In this document: piece after piece, positions 55,011 to 64,000 of the stretch
Layout: every line of letters begins with the position of its first letter
Position numbering within the stretch: the stretch's first letter is position 1
DNA from: Streptococcus thermophilus
Lineage (GTDB): Bacteria > Bacillota > Bacilli > Lactobacillales > Streptococcaceae
Length of the DNA: 64,000 nt
NCBI RefSeq assembly: GCF_010120595.1
Contig: NZ_CP038020.1
Location: 248,001 to 312,000 of the forward strand
Direction of reading: 5' to 3'
Position numbers and translations under genes: made by a program
Notes under the pieces: generated by a model
The model's input: only the letters and a program-made list of their open reading frames with translations
The model's database searches: none
What the model was told of the DNA's origin: nothing

Positions 55011-56657
55011 TTGAGTCCATATAACAAAGACAATATCCTAGGATCAGGTAGCTATCAAGGTTATCATCGAAGCCCCCATCAATCTCATACACATGATAAG
55101 CAATCTGAAAAGGGTGAAGTAACAATTCAAGGGCGTACAAAAGAATCAACTTCTTATCAGAAAGAAAAAAAAACTAAGATTTCACTTCCTTGTAAGCATA
55201 AAGCACATATCCTTATCCTCAGTCTGATTTTGAGTGCATGTAGTATATCAGTCCCTTGCTTTACAGACTTTTCCAATAATATACAATCCCAAAACCTTTA
55301 CATTGCAAAAATGTTTGCCAACGGTAGTTTACCCTATTCTGACTTTTTTGCGACAGGTGGGTTCTTCTATTATTTCCTAATTTCTCTAGCTTTTCGTCTG
55401 GGGTCTACTCTTTGGTTAATTCCAATACAGTTTCTAACCTACTATCTTTCTGGCAGCTACCTTTACAAGGTTGTCATGCATATGACAAATAAGAAGGAAA
55501 TTGCAACTCTAATTAGTATTATTTTCTTTTTAATTAATGGGACACTTGGTTTTGGTGGACTCTATCCTATCCAATTTGCCATGCCTTTTGTCCTCGGTGC
55601 TATTTTCTTCTTAACCCGGTACTTTGCTGGTCACAGTCGTGATGAAGCCTTTATTCTTTACGGTTTTGCTGGTGCTGCTGGAGCACTCTTTGAAGCTCGA
55701 ACTCTTATTTTCTGGGTATTGTCACTTGTGACAATATTTGTTTACAATCTTGTCAACAAGCACTTTGCTCGTGGTTTTTATCAAGTCCTTTGTATTATTT
55801 TTGGTAATATTTTAGTACTGTACCTATGCCTTTATTTCATCCTAAACTTGCAAATCACTTCGGACTATATTAATCAAGTTCTAGTTTACAACTTTACACA
55901 ACTCGCTGTAGAAAAAAATAACTTCCTACTGACATTGGCTTACCAAAGTTTTGCTGTTATAGGTTCTGGACTCCTTATTGGTGTAGTTACTACAGGTAAC
56001 CACCTCCTTGGTGATGCTAAAGATAAAAGCATTAAATGGGTATTAATCCTTAGCTTTATCTTTACACTAGTTTACAGTCTATTCTCTCAAAGTTTTGGAC
56101 TTTACAGCATTCTTACCATCGTCCCATATGGTTTAGTCTTGACTGCACTTTCTCTGGATGATGCTATTAAAAAGAGAGCGGAGCGAACCTCTCACCGACG
56201 TCGTAATGATAACCAAATCCGCACGCTAAAAGTTTTTGGTATCTTCCTTAGCCGTAATTATTTCTTACCTATAGTCGTTTTTGCATTTGCCTTTGCTATA
56301 CCAATCATCATGTTCCTATTTGATTTAGGAAATAATGCTGAACGTAGCAGTGTCGCAAATTACCTCGCTAAAAATACCAAGAAAGATGAAACTATTTACG
56401 TTTATGATTCATCAGCAAAAATTTATTTGAAAAGTAATCGTAAATCAGCTTCACCATTTGTTCTTCCTGATCTTAACACAGCTAAATCAAGTCATCAAAA
56501 GGCTCTTTTAGACACTCTTGTTCAAGATTCTGCACAATATCTTGTTGTCCAACAAGATACGCAATTGCCTTCTGAGTTTAAATCGACACTTTCAAAAAAC
56601 TATAAAAAAGCACCTGTAAAAGGCGTTGAACGATATACTATCTATGTCCTAAAATAG
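55011..56657 (+). CDS. Polytopic membrane protein, GT-C glycosyltransferase-like
   Basis: About 548 aa from a TTG at 55011, which has AAAGGAG six bases upstream; the ATG at 54990 has no site and lies before it. A soluble N-terminal tail of about 60 mostly polar residues, then about 10-12 membrane helices. The segment LPYSDFFATGGFFYYFL in the first outer loop resembles the acidic loop of GT-C enzymes (RDF/Y...GP/GFFYY), which use polyprenyl-linked sugars. A C-terminal outer domain follows the last helix. Acceptor and donor are unknown; a role in wall or lipid glycosylation is an inference. Confidence 0.65.
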   Translation: MSPYNKDNILGSGSYQGYHRSPHQSHTHDKQSEKGEVTIQGRTKESTSYQKEKKTKISLPCKHKAHILILSLILSACSISVPCFTDFSNNIQSQNLYIAKMFANGSLPYSDFFATGGFFYYFLISLAFRLGSTLWLIPIQFLTYYLSGSYLYKVVMHMTNKKEIATLISIIFFLINGTLGFGGLYPIQFAMPFVLGAIFFLTRYFAGHSRDEAFILYGFAGAAGALFEARTLIFWVLSLVTIFVYNLVNKHFARGFYQVLCIIFGNILVLYLCLYFILNLQITSDYINQVLVYNFTQLAVEKNNFLLTLAYQSFAVIGSGLLIGVVTTGNHLLGDAKDKSIKWVLILSFIFTLVYSLFSQSFGLYSILTIVPYGLVLTALSLDDAIKKRAERTSHRRRNDNQIRTLKVFGIFLSRNYFLPIVVFAFAFAIPIIMFLFDLGNNAERSSVANYLAKNTKKDETIYVYDSSAKIYLKSNRKSASPFVLPDLNTAKSSHQKALLDTLVQDSAQYLVVQQDTQLPSEFKSTLSKNYKKAPVKGVERYTIYVLK

Positions 56658-56766
56658 GTCGAAAATCAATATATAGTGGTTGAGATAAAAATATACCACA
56701 ATATATTGATTTTTTTTTGCCTAGTGCTATAATTAGTGCTATAATTAGCAGCGAGGTTATTTTTAG

Positions 56767-58971
56767 ATGATTACATTAGAAAAAGAAAAGGTTACAGTCA
56801 ACCCCGATATCAAAGTTATCAAACGCGATGGGCGTATGGTTACTTTTGATTCAAGTAAAATATATGAAGCTATTCTCAAAGCAAGCGAAACTATTACACC
56901 TATCACACCATTAATTGAGACTAAATTGGAGGGAATTGCCAACCGTGTTGTGGCCGAAATCAATGATCGCTTCTCTCACAATATCAAAATATACGAAATT
57001 CAAAGTATCGTAGAGCATGAGTTACTCGAAGCTAACGAATACGCTATCGCTCAAGAATACATTAACTACCGTACCAAACGTGATTTTGAGCGTTCTCAGG
57101 CTACTGATATCAATTTCACCATTAACAAACTGGTTAATAAAGATCAGGCTGTTGTTCATGAGAATGCCAATAAGGATAGTGATTTATACAATATACAACG
57201 TGATTTAACCGCAGGTATTGTTGGAAAATCCGTTGGACTTAAGATGCTTCCTCCACATGTAGCAAATGCTCATCAAAAGGGAGATATCCATTTCCACGAT
57301 TTAGACTATAGCCCTTACACGCCTATGACAAACTGTTGTTTGATTGACTTCAAAGGCATGTTGGCAAATGGTTTTAAAATCGGTAACGCTGAAGTAGAAA
57401 GTCCCAAATCCATTCAAACTGCAACAGCACAAATTTCACAAATCATCGCAAATGTTGCCTCTAGTCAGTATGGTGGCTGTACAGCAGATCGCATCGATGA
57501 ATTCTTGGCGCCTTATGCAGAACTCAACTACAAGAAACATTTAGCAGATGCTAAAGAATGGGTGACTGAGGAAAAACAGGAAGACTATGCTCGTGCTAAA
57601 ACGCGTAAAGATATCTATGATGCTATGCAATCTCTTGAATATGAGATAAATACGCTTTTCACCTCAAATGGTCAAACACCATTTACCTCTCTCGGTTTTG
57701 GTTTGGGAACAAACTGGTTTGAACGTGAAATCCAAAAAGCTATCCTCCAAGTTCGTATTTTAGGCCTTGGATTAGAGCACCGCACAGCCATTTTCCCAAA
57801 ACTCATCTTCACCCTAAAACGCGGACTTAACTTGGAACCTAACTCACCTAACTACGACATTAAACAGCTAGCACTTGAATGTGCAACTAAGCGTATGTAT
57901 CCAGATGTCCTATCATATGACAAAATCATTGAATTGACAGGCTCCTTCAAAGCCCCTATGGGATGTCGTTCCTTCCTTCAGGGTTGGAAAGATGAAAATG
58001 GCGTTGAAGTTAATTCTGGACGAATGAATCTTGGCGTAGTCACCCTTAATCTCCCTAGAATTGCGCTAGAGTCTAAAGGAGACCAAGATAAATTTTGGGA
58101 AATTTTTGAAGAAAGAATGGGAATTGCCAAAGATGCTCTCGTTTACCGAGTTGAGCGGGTAAAAGAAGCTACACCTGCCAATGCACCTATTCTTTATCAG
58201 TATGGCGCTTTTGGTCAGCGTCTGCGTAAATGCGACAGCGTCGACCAACTCTTCAAACATCGTCGTGCAACCGTATCACTTGGTTACATTGGACTTTATG
58301 AAGTAGCATCTGTTTTTTATGGTAGCGATTGGGAAACTAATCTAGAAGCCAAGACATTTACTTTAAATATCGTTAAAGCGATGAAAAATGCTTGTGAAAG
58401 TTGGTCTGACGAATATGACTATCATTTCTCTGTTTATTCAACACCATCAGAAAGTTTAACAGATCGCTTCTGTCGATTGGATACTGAAAAATTCGGTGTC
58501 GTAACTGATATCACAGATAAAGAATATTACACCAACTCCTTCCACTACGATGTCCGTAAAAATCCAACACCATTTGAAAAGTTGGAATTTGAGAAAGATT
58601 ACCCAGAGGTTGGTGCAACTGGTGGATTCATCCATTATTGTGAATATCCAGTCCTCCAACAAAATCCTAAGGCACTTGAAGCTGTTTGGGATTTTGCCTA
58701 TGACCGTGTCGGCTATCTTGGCACTAATACTCCAATTGATAAATGCTACAAGTGTGACTTTGAAGGGGATTTCACTCCAACAGAACGTGGGTTCATGTGC
58801 CCTAATTGTGGTAACACAGATCCTAAAACAGTTGATGTCGTCAAACGTACTTGCGGTTATTTAGGGAATCCACAGGCCCGCCCTATGGTTAAAGGACGCC
58901 ACAAAGAAATCTCAGCCCGAGTCAAACATATGAATGGTTCAACCATCAAATATGGTGGCAAACATCTCTAA
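56767..58971 (+). CDS. nrdD: Anaerobic ribonucleoside-triphosphate reductase
   Basis: 734 aa. ATP-cone at residues 15-105 (IKRDGRMVTFDSSKIYEAIL), then the ten-stranded barrel, a C-terminal Cys4 zinc site (CYKC...CPNC), and the glycyl-radical motif RTCGYLGNP. It makes dNTPs without oxygen and is activated by NrdG encoded downstream. Length normal. The ATP-cone implies allosteric control by dATP. Confidence 0.97.
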   Translation: MITLEKEKVTVNPDIKVIKRDGRMVTFDSSKIYEAILKASETITPITPLIETKLEGIANRVVAEINDRFSHNIKIYEIQSIVEHELLEANEYAIAQEYINYRTKRDFERSQATDINFTINKLVNKDQAVVHENANKDSDLYNIQRDLTAGIVGKSVGLKMLPPHVANAHQKGDIHFHDLDYSPYTPMTNCCLIDFKGMLANGFKIGNAEVESPKSIQTATAQISQIIANVASSQYGGCTADRIDEFLAPYAELNYKKHLADAKEWVTEEKQEDYARAKTRKDIYDAMQSLEYEINTLFTSNGQTPFTSLGFGLGTNWFEREIQKAILQVRILGLGLEHRTAIFPKLIFTLKRGLNLEPNSPNYDIKQLALECATKRMYPDVLSYDKIIELTGSFKAPMGCRSFLQGWKDENGVEVNSGRMNLGVVTLNLPRIALESKGDQDKFWEIFEERMGIAKDALVYRVERVKEATPANAPILYQYGAFGQRLRKCDSVDQLFKHRRATVSLGYIGLYEVASVFYGSDWETNLEAKTFTLNIVKAMKNACESWSDEYDYHFSVYSTPSESLTDRFCRLDTEKFGVVTDITDKEYYTNSFHYDVRKNPTPFEKLEFEKDYPEVGATGGFIHYCEYPVLQQNPKALEAVWDFAYDRVGYLGTNTPIDKCYKCDFEGDFTPTERGFMCPNCGNTDPKTVDVVKRTCGYLGNPQARPMVKGRHKEISARVKHMNGSTIKYGGKHL

Positions 58972-59070
58972 TAAGACCTATAATGCATTATAATAAACTA
59001 GAAGCAGCTGGATAATACCCTCCAACTCCCTCCAACTGCTTTGCTTATTTAGTTTTTAGAACGGAATACA

Positions 59071-59202
59071 ATGGGTAAATATCAATTAGATTATAAAGGT
59101 ATGCAACAGGTGGAACGTTACCACGAAAAAAATGCAACCGTCAAAAATGACAAAAAAGCACGTGTCCAAGCCCTTTTAAAAAAAGCTGGAAAGAAGAAAT
59201 AA
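59071..59202 (+). CDS. 43-aa conserved small protein in the nrdD-nrdG operon
   Basis: ATG at 59071 encodes MGKYQLDYKGMQQVERYHEK and ends ALLKKAGKKK, very basic. It starts after ACGGAA and ends 1 bp before the acetyltransferase start, so it is coupled to it. I recall that streptococcal nrdD operons carry a short gene here; function unknown. Confidence 0.7.
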   Translation: MGKYQLDYKGMQQVERYHEKNATVKNDKKARVQALLKKAGKKK

Positions 59203-59203
59203 G

Positions 59204-59704
59204 ATGATTTTACGCCGACCAAGTCAAGCAGATAAAGAAGCTATCTTAGACATGATGGGTGAATTTGAAAGGGAGAAATCTGTCCATGATGGTGGATTTT
59301 GGAACACGGACAATTTTATTTATGAAGAATGGCTAGAAGAAAATCTTCAGTCAGAAGCAGGACTTAATATCCCTGAAAACTGGGTTCCTGCTATACAGCT
59401 GGTCAGTTTCAACGAATCAGGTCATGCTCTTGGTTTTCTACATCTTCGTCTTCGTTTAAATGGGCGCTTACTAGAAAAAGGTGGTCATATTGGCTACTCC
59501 ATCCGTCCATCTGAACGTGGCAAGGGGTATGCAAAAGAATCTCTCCGTCAAGGCCTGCAAGTAGCCAAGGAGAAGAATATTCAGCGTGCTCTGGTCACTT
59601 GTAGCACAGAAAATCCAGCCAGCCGAGCTGTTATATTAGCCAACGGTGGTCAACTAGAGGACATTTGTAACGAAACTGAGCGCTATTGGATAGATTTGGA
59701 GTAA
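59204..59704 (+). CDS. GNAT-family N-acetyltransferase
   Basis: 166 aa; the acetyl-CoA motif A is seen in GGHIGYSIRPSERGKGYAKE (Q/R-x-x-G-x-G/A form). The substrate is not known. It sits between the small protein and nrdG in the anaerobic reductase operon, ending 4 bp before nrdG. Confidence 0.9.
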   Translation: MILRRPSQADKEAILDMMGEFEREKSVHDGGFWNTDNFIYEEWLEENLQSEAGLNIPENWVPAIQLVSFNESGHALGFLHLRLRLNGRLLEKGGHIGYSIRPSERGKGYAKESLRQGLQVAKEKNIQRALVTCSTENPASRAVILANGGQLEDICNETERYWIDLE

Positions 59705-59708
59705 AATC

Positions 59709-60314
59709 ATGACATGGAATACACCAAAACCACAAGAATGGAAGTCCGAAGAGCTTAGCCAAGGACGCATTATTGACTATAAGGCCTTTAATTTTGTTGA
59801 TGGTGAAGGGGTCCGTAACTCACTTTATGTCTCTGGTTGCATGTTTCACTGTGAGGGATGCTATAACGCTGCTACCTGGTCCTTCAAGGCAGGGATTCCC
59901 TATACCAAAGAACTAGAGGAACAAATCATACAAGATTTAGCACAACCCTATGTGCAAGGTCTCACACTACTGGGTGGAGAACCTTTTCTAAATACTGGTA
60001 TTCTAACTCCCTTAGTCAAGCGTATCCGTAAGGAACTACCCGAAAAAGACATTTGGTCTTGGACTGGTTATACTTGGGAAGAGCTAATGCTTGAAACTCC
60101 TGATAAGATAGAACTTCTTCATCTCGTTGACATTCTCGTAGATGGACGTTTTGATATTACTAAAAAGAACCTTATGCTCCAGTTTCGAGGATCATCTAAT
60201 CAACGTATTATTGATGTCAAAAAATCTCTTGATCAAGGAAAGGTTGTTATCTGGGACAAGTTGAATGACGGTCAAAAAAACTATGAGCAAGTCGATCGTA
60301 AAGACATGATATAA
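59709..60314 (+). CDS. nrdG: Anaerobic ribonucleotide reductase activase
   Basis: 201 aa radical SAM enzyme with C44, C48, C51 in GCMFHCEGCYN (C-X3-C-X2-C) and GGEPFLN. It generates the glycyl radical on NrdD using SAM and reduced flavodoxin. The arrangement with nrdD upstream supports the call. Confidence 0.96.
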   Translation: MTWNTPKPQEWKSEELSQGRIIDYKAFNFVDGEGVRNSLYVSGCMFHCEGCYNAATWSFKAGIPYTKELEEQIIQDLAQPYVQGLTLLGGEPFLNTGILTPLVKRIRKELPEKDIWSWTGYTWEELMLETPDKIELLHLVDILVDGRFDITKKNLMLQFRGSSNQRIIDVKKSLDQGKVVIWDKLNDGQKNYEQVDRKDMI

Positions 60315-60315
60315 G

Positions 60316-60346
60316 AAAAAGTCTGAGTTTGTAACTCAGGCTTTTT
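60316..60346. terminator. Bidirectional terminator between nrdG and yaaA
   Basis: AAAAAGTCTGAGTT and AACTCAGGCTTTTT pair with one G-T wobble and have A and T runs on both sides. It overlaps the 3' end of yaaA (60336), whose stop lies in the right half. Confidence 0.8.
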
Positions 60347-61076
60347 TAACTTTTCTTACAAAAAACAATTCACTATCAGAAGATAAATCCTTACGATAGT
60401 AAAAGTCATCAAAGGATAAGTCTCGTAAGGCATCTATGGTTTGACAACTTTCCTCCATTACAGCTGTCAAAAAAGCTCCTCTAGCCTTTTTAGAAATCGT
60501 TGAATGTGTCTTAAGAATACCATTACGGTCTTCCATAAAACTAACTGTGAATAACTGCTTACGAAGACTTGGACTAAAGACATCTTCAAATTCACTTGAA
60601 AGCAAGGAAACAACTGGAACTTGACTATCTTCTAGGAATTGGTCATATTCAGCACGCCAATAATTTTTTAAGGACTGACCATTAACCTTAATCTTTGTAT
60701 GAAAGTCATGACGATGTTCTTGAATCGGATAGAAAGCGGGAATAATCCCATAAAAAGAAGATGTGATAAATACTTGGTGACTGAGGAAATCTTTTTCACA
60801 TGTGGATAAGTCCTTGCGTTTAATGTAACGATACATCAGTCCGTTAAAAAGCTCGACAGCTGGGTAATTCTTCGCTTCACCTGCTAAAATTGCATCCCAA
60901 CGCTGCTTTTCTTTCTCAGCCTGCTCAGGCTTTATTTTATAAGCTATGGACAAATCGTCTGTGGATAACTTAGCCATTTCTGTTAGAATAGCTTCACTCT
61001 TTTCAGATAGTTTTTGGGAGGGGACTTCCTTACTGGGCTTCATTTCTTTTGCAGTTGGAATTAAAAATTTAATCAT
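60336..61076 (-). CDS. yaaA: YaaA-family peroxide stress protein
   Basis: 246 aa from the ATG at 61076 (MIKFLIPTAKEMK), the standard start; a longer frame to 61139 adds 21 residues foreign to the family. The SKKARGAFLTAVMEE segment with FDDFYYRKDLSSD near the end is typical of DUF328/UPF0246. YaaA lowers free iron and DNA damage during peroxide stress in E. coli, where it is under OxyR. Confidence 0.9.
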   Translation of the reverse strand: MIKFLIPTAKEMKPSKEVPSQKLSEKSEAILTEMAKLSTDDLSIAYKIKPEQAEKEKQRWDAILAGEAKNYPAVELFNGLMYRYIKRKDLSTCEKDFLSHQVFITSSFYGIIPAFYPIQEHRHDFHTKIKVNGQSLKNYWRAEYDQFLEDSQVPVVSLLSSEFEDVFSPSLRKQLFTVSFMEDRNGILKTHSTISKKARGAFLTAVMEESCQTIDALRDLSFDDFYYRKDLSSDSELFFVRKVKKA

Positions 61077-61162
61077 ATTGTTATTGTAAAGCCATGCTGG
61101 CATTTCGTCAAGAATTCTCTCTAGTAAAAAAGGAAGCAAACAGTCGTCAACTCCCTTCTTTA

Positions 61163-62104
61163 TTAATCATCTAAATCAACAAAACGACCTAGAATATGTA
61201 CATTTTCTGCGATTGAAACAAAAGCTTTAGGGTCTGCTTTTCTCATATAATACTTGAAGTCCGTATACTCTTCACGGGTAATAATAGCTAGCAATACTGC
61301 TTTCTTTTCGTGATTATAAGTTCCTTCCGCATCGTTAATCATCGTTACACCACGGTGAAGTTTCTTATGGATCATCCTTATAACTGGATCAGGATTACTT
61401 GTGACAATCATGGCTTGCATTTTCTTCTGTTTAGTGAAAATTGCATCCGTTACTCGACTAGAAATAAAAATTGTAACCATAGAATAGAGAGCGTATTTCC
61501 AGCCAAAAAGAATACCTGCAAAAATCATGATAATCCCGTTGACAATCAAGGAGATATTCCCAACATCACGACCCGTTTTCTTACGAATAGTGAGACTGAC
61601 GATATCTGTTCCTCCGCTAGAAATACGTGATTTTAAACCGAAACCAATCCCTGCTCCCATGACCAGACCACCAAAAATAGCATTTATCAATGGGTCCTCC
61701 GTTAAGGTCACATGAGGCATCACCTGAATAAAAAGGGAACTCATTGTTACCGTAATGAAGGTGAAGATGGTAAATTTGTGGCCAATCTTATACCAAGCTA
61801 AAATCAAGAGTGGAATATTAATCGCATAGAAAGTCAATGATACTGGAATCTCAAAGCCTAGAGTCCTGAGACTCAATGCTGATAATATCTGCGCCAACCC
61901 TGTAGATCCACTGGAGTAGACATGCCCAGGTTGAAAGAAGAAATTCACAGCAATTGATGACAAGAGCCCATAGAGTACTGACGCTGAAAATTTTTCAGTA
62001 TATTTTTCACGAGAGATACTACGTGCCGCTTGTAAAACGCCCATTTTCTTTGCAGATTTTTTCTCTATATACTTAACATATTTATGAAGAGGTGCTTTAT
62101 TCAT
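61163..62104 (-). CDS. YitT-family membrane protein (DUF161/DUF2179)
   Basis: 313 aa: about five membrane helices (YitT_membrane) with [40 protein letters not shown], followed by the soluble DUF2179 domain ([20 protein letters not shown]). Function not established; DUF2179 resembles PII-like ligand-binding domains. Its start overlaps aspS by 8 bp, so the two are coupled. Confidence 0.88.
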   Translation of the reverse strand: MNKAPLHKYVKYIEKKSAKKMGVLQAARSISREKYTEKFSASVLYGLLSSIAVNFFFQPGHVYSSGSTGLAQILSALSLRTLGFEIPVSLTFYAINIPLLILAWYKIGHKFTIFTFITVTMSSLFIQVMPHVTLTEDPLINAIFGGLVMGAGIGFGLKSRISSGGTDIVSLTIRKKTGRDVGNISLIVNGIIMIFAGILFGWKYALYSMVTIFISSRVTDAIFTKQKKMQAMIVTSNPDPVIRMIHKKLHRGVTMINDAEGTYNHEKKAVLLAIITREEYTDFKYYMRKADPKAFVSIAENVHILGRFVDLDD

Positions 62105-63848
62105 TTTCTAATTCTACATGAAGGGCAAGTTCTTCCAACTGTTTATCAGCCACAAGACTTGGAGCCTGAGTCATAGGATCGGATGCCTTATTATTTTTAG
62201 GGAAGGCAATCACTTCACGAATATTATCTTTACCTGCAAGAAGCATAACAAAACGGTCAAGCCCGAGAGCCAAGCCACCATGTGGTGGGAATCCATAGTC
62301 CATAGCTTCGAGAAGGAAACCAAATTGCTCATAGGCAGATTCTTCAGAGAAACCAAGGGCTTTCAACATACGTTCTTGTAAGTCTTTCTGATTGATACGT
62401 AGACTACCACCACCAAGCTCATAACCATTCAAGACAATATCATAGGCTACAGCACGTACCTTAGAAAGATCTCCTTCAAGTTCTGCTGCAGAATCTTCTG
62501 TTGGTAAAGTGAATGGGTGGTGGGCGGACATATAACGGCCCTCTTCTTCAGACCACTCAAACATTGGCCAATCGACAACCCAAAGAAAGTTAAATTTAGT
62601 GTTGTCAATCATGTCAAGTTCTTTAGCAATTTGATTACGCAAAGCACCAAGTGTGTTATTAGCGATTTCAAGTGTGTCTGCTACAAAAAGAACCAAATCA
62701 TTTTCTTCAATCTGTAAAGCATCTGTCAACTTTTCTTCAATACTTGTCAAGAATTTAGCAACTGGACCTGCTAGAACTCCATCAGTCATCTTAACCCAAG
62801 CAAGACCTTTAGCACCAAATTGTTTGGCAAAGTCTGTCAACTTGTCAATGCTTTTACGTGAATACTTATCTGCATTTCCTTTAACAACAATCGCCTTAAC
62901 AGCTGGTGCCTCAGCAAATACTTTGAAGTCTACATCCTTGACAAGTTCTGTCAAGTCTTGTAAAAGCATGTCAAAGCGTGTATCTGGCTTGTCAGATCCA
63001 TAGTTATTCATAGCATCATCATAAGACATGCGTGGGAATGGTAGTGTCACCTCAACCCCTTTAGTTTCTTTCATAACCTTAGCAATCAATCCTTCTGTAA
63101 TATCTTGGATTTCTTGCTCATTAAGGAAAGAAGTCTCCAAGTCAACTTGTGTAAACTCAGGTTGACGATCACCACGCAAATCTTCGTCACGGAAACACTT
63201 TACAATTTGATAATAACGGTCAAAACCAGCATTCATCAATAATTGTTTAGTAATCTGAGGACTTTGTGGAAGAGCGTAAAAGTGGCCTTGGCTAACACGG
63301 CTTGGAACCAAGTAATCACGTGCACCTTCTGGTGTAGATTTTGTCAACATTGGTGTTTCAACATCGATAAATTCCAAGTCATCAAGATAATTACGAATGG
63401 TATGAGTTACCTTGGCACGAAGCTTAAAGTTTTCCAACATCTCTGGACGACGAAGATCCAAGTAACGGTAACGCATACGTGTATCATCACTAGCCTCAAC
63501 ACCATCTTTGATTTCAAACGGTGTTGTTTTGGCAGTATTAAGGACTTTAAGATCTTCAACTTTAAGCTCGACAGCACCTGTAGGCAAGTTATCATTAGCT
63601 TGTTCACGCGCTTCAACTGTTCCTGTTACTTCAATAACAAATTCGCTACGCAAGCTCTCAGCTGTTTCAACAACAGCTGCATCAGTATTTTCAGGGTTAA
63701 CAACCAACTGCATCAAACCTTCACGGTCACGAAGATCGATAAAAATTAAACCTCCGAGGTTACGACGACGAGATACCCAACCTTTCAAAGTAATAGTAGT
63801 TCCGATATGTTCACTACGAACACGACCGGCATACATAGAACGTTCCAT
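62097..63848 (-). CDS. aspS: Aspartyl-tRNA synthetase
   Basis: 583 aa class IIb enzyme: N-terminal OB-fold anticodon domain ([20 protein letters not shown]), motif 2 [16 protein letters not shown], the bacterial GAD insertion, and motif 3 [16 protein letters not shown]. It charges tRNA-Asp. The size and domains are normal. This enzyme is the target of processed microcin C, a point of interest because an mcc-like operon lies about 22 kb away. No obvious unusual residues were noticed in the active-site motifs. Confidence 0.97.
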   Translation of the reverse strand: MERSMYAGRVRSEHIGTTITLKGWVSRRRNLGGLIFIDLRDREGLMQLVVNPENTDAAVVETAESLRSEFVIEVTGTVEAREQANDNLPTGAVELKVEDLKVLNTAKTTPFEIKDGVEASDDTRMRYRYLDLRRPEMLENFKLRAKVTHTIRNYLDDLEFIDVETPMLTKSTPEGARDYLVPSRVSQGHFYALPQSPQITKQLLMNAGFDRYYQIVKCFRDEDLRGDRQPEFTQVDLETSFLNEQEIQDITEGLIAKVMKETKGVEVTLPFPRMSYDDAMNNYGSDKPDTRFDMLLQDLTELVKDVDFKVFAEAPAVKAIVVKGNADKYSRKSIDKLTDFAKQFGAKGLAWVKMTDGVLAGPVAKFLTSIEEKLTDALQIEENDLVLFVADTLEIANNTLGALRNQIAKELDMIDNTKFNFLWVVDWPMFEWSEEEGRYMSAHHPFTLPTEDSAAELEGDLSKVRAVAYDIVLNGYELGGGSLRINQKDLQERMLKALGFSEESAYEQFGFLLEAMDYGFPPHGGLALGLDRFVMLLAGKDNIREVIAFPKNNKASDPMTQAPSLVADKQLEELALHVELENE

Positions 63849-64000
63849 AAATACACTTCTTTCGTTAATTTTTTAGTCTTAACTATTATAGCAAAAAGCC
63901 CATCAAAACCCCACCCATTTCAGGATCGAATTTTAATAGACTTTCTTTTTTATAAAACTATTTACCAAATTGTTTAAACAATTCACTAGTATCCACATAA

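Overview
The window looks like Streptococcus thermophilus, or a very close salivarius-group relative. This rests on strongly AT-rich streptococcal gene content, the complete S10-spc-alpha ribosomal block, and a set of insertion sequences typical of that species (IS1193/IS1167-like ISL3, IS1191-like IS256, ISS1, IS5, IS3 and IS30 types), most of them broken. A tattered glutamate-cysteine ligase gene and an integrative-element scar at the 3' end of the fructose-bisphosphate aldolase gene also fit. No database search was possible, so species and IS names rest on recognition.

Layout. (1) 1-10800 is accessory DNA ending at the 3' end of fbaA. It holds a cadmium ATPase (cut by the window edge) with CadC operators, a cassette lspA and cadC, the last piece of a LanC-like cyclase with an MFS transporter, nested IS debris, and a Y-family polymerase operon decapitated by an IS1193-like element. 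(2) 10800-14700 has fbaA, tRNA-Leu(AAG), a decayed gshA and a dead IS30 element. (3) 14700-29300 is the ribosomal protein cluster on the minus strand, from rpsJ down to rplQ, with secY, adk, infA and rpoA. (4) 29300-36240 has ruvB, an OatA-like acyltransferase, a MORN-repeat protein, a low-molecular-weight tyrosine phosphatase, a second IS1193-like copy with clean 8-bp target duplications, and purA. (5) 36300-51600 is an island built up at the 3' end of tRNA-Lys(CTT). (6) 51600-64000 is core genome: tRNA-Lys, a 6S-like RNA, rarA, rpmB, ireB-ruvX-DUF1292, a GT-C-like membrane protein, nrdD-(43 aa ORF)-GNAT-nrdG, yaaA, a YitT protein and aspS.

The tRNA-Lys island is the most interesting part. 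The tRNA 3'-end core GATGCCCCCTACA occurs four times in direct orientation (36976, 41554, 43395, 51589), each preceded by the same short terminator hairpin, which points to repeated integration of related elements. About 110 bp inside each left end lies a pair of short repeats (GGGGCAAA, GGGACAAA or CAACAAA) one helical turn apart, like arm sites for the integrase. Two peptide antimicrobial systems sit in this array. The first is a microcin C-like operon: a seven-codon gene encoding MKGTILN, then a transcription attenuator, a ThiF/MccB-like adenylyltransferase and an MFS exporter, all behind a perfect consensus promoter. The second is a quorum-sensing-controlled sactipeptide locus that I recognise as the streptosactin (GGG) type: a divergent 23-codon shp gene, an Rgg regulator, a 35-aa precursor, a radical SAM enzyme and an ABC exporter. 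An 18-bp motif shared by the shp and precursor promoters is the probable Rgg binding site. The last element carries its own replication/integration module: XRE repressor, an inverted-repeat-rich origin-like region, a Rep_trans initiator, DUF3173 and a tyrosine integrase.

Taken together, the island is a stack of transferable bacteriocin-type cassettes next to housekeeping genes. One of those housekeeping genes, aspS, encodes the enzyme class that microcin C inhibits.
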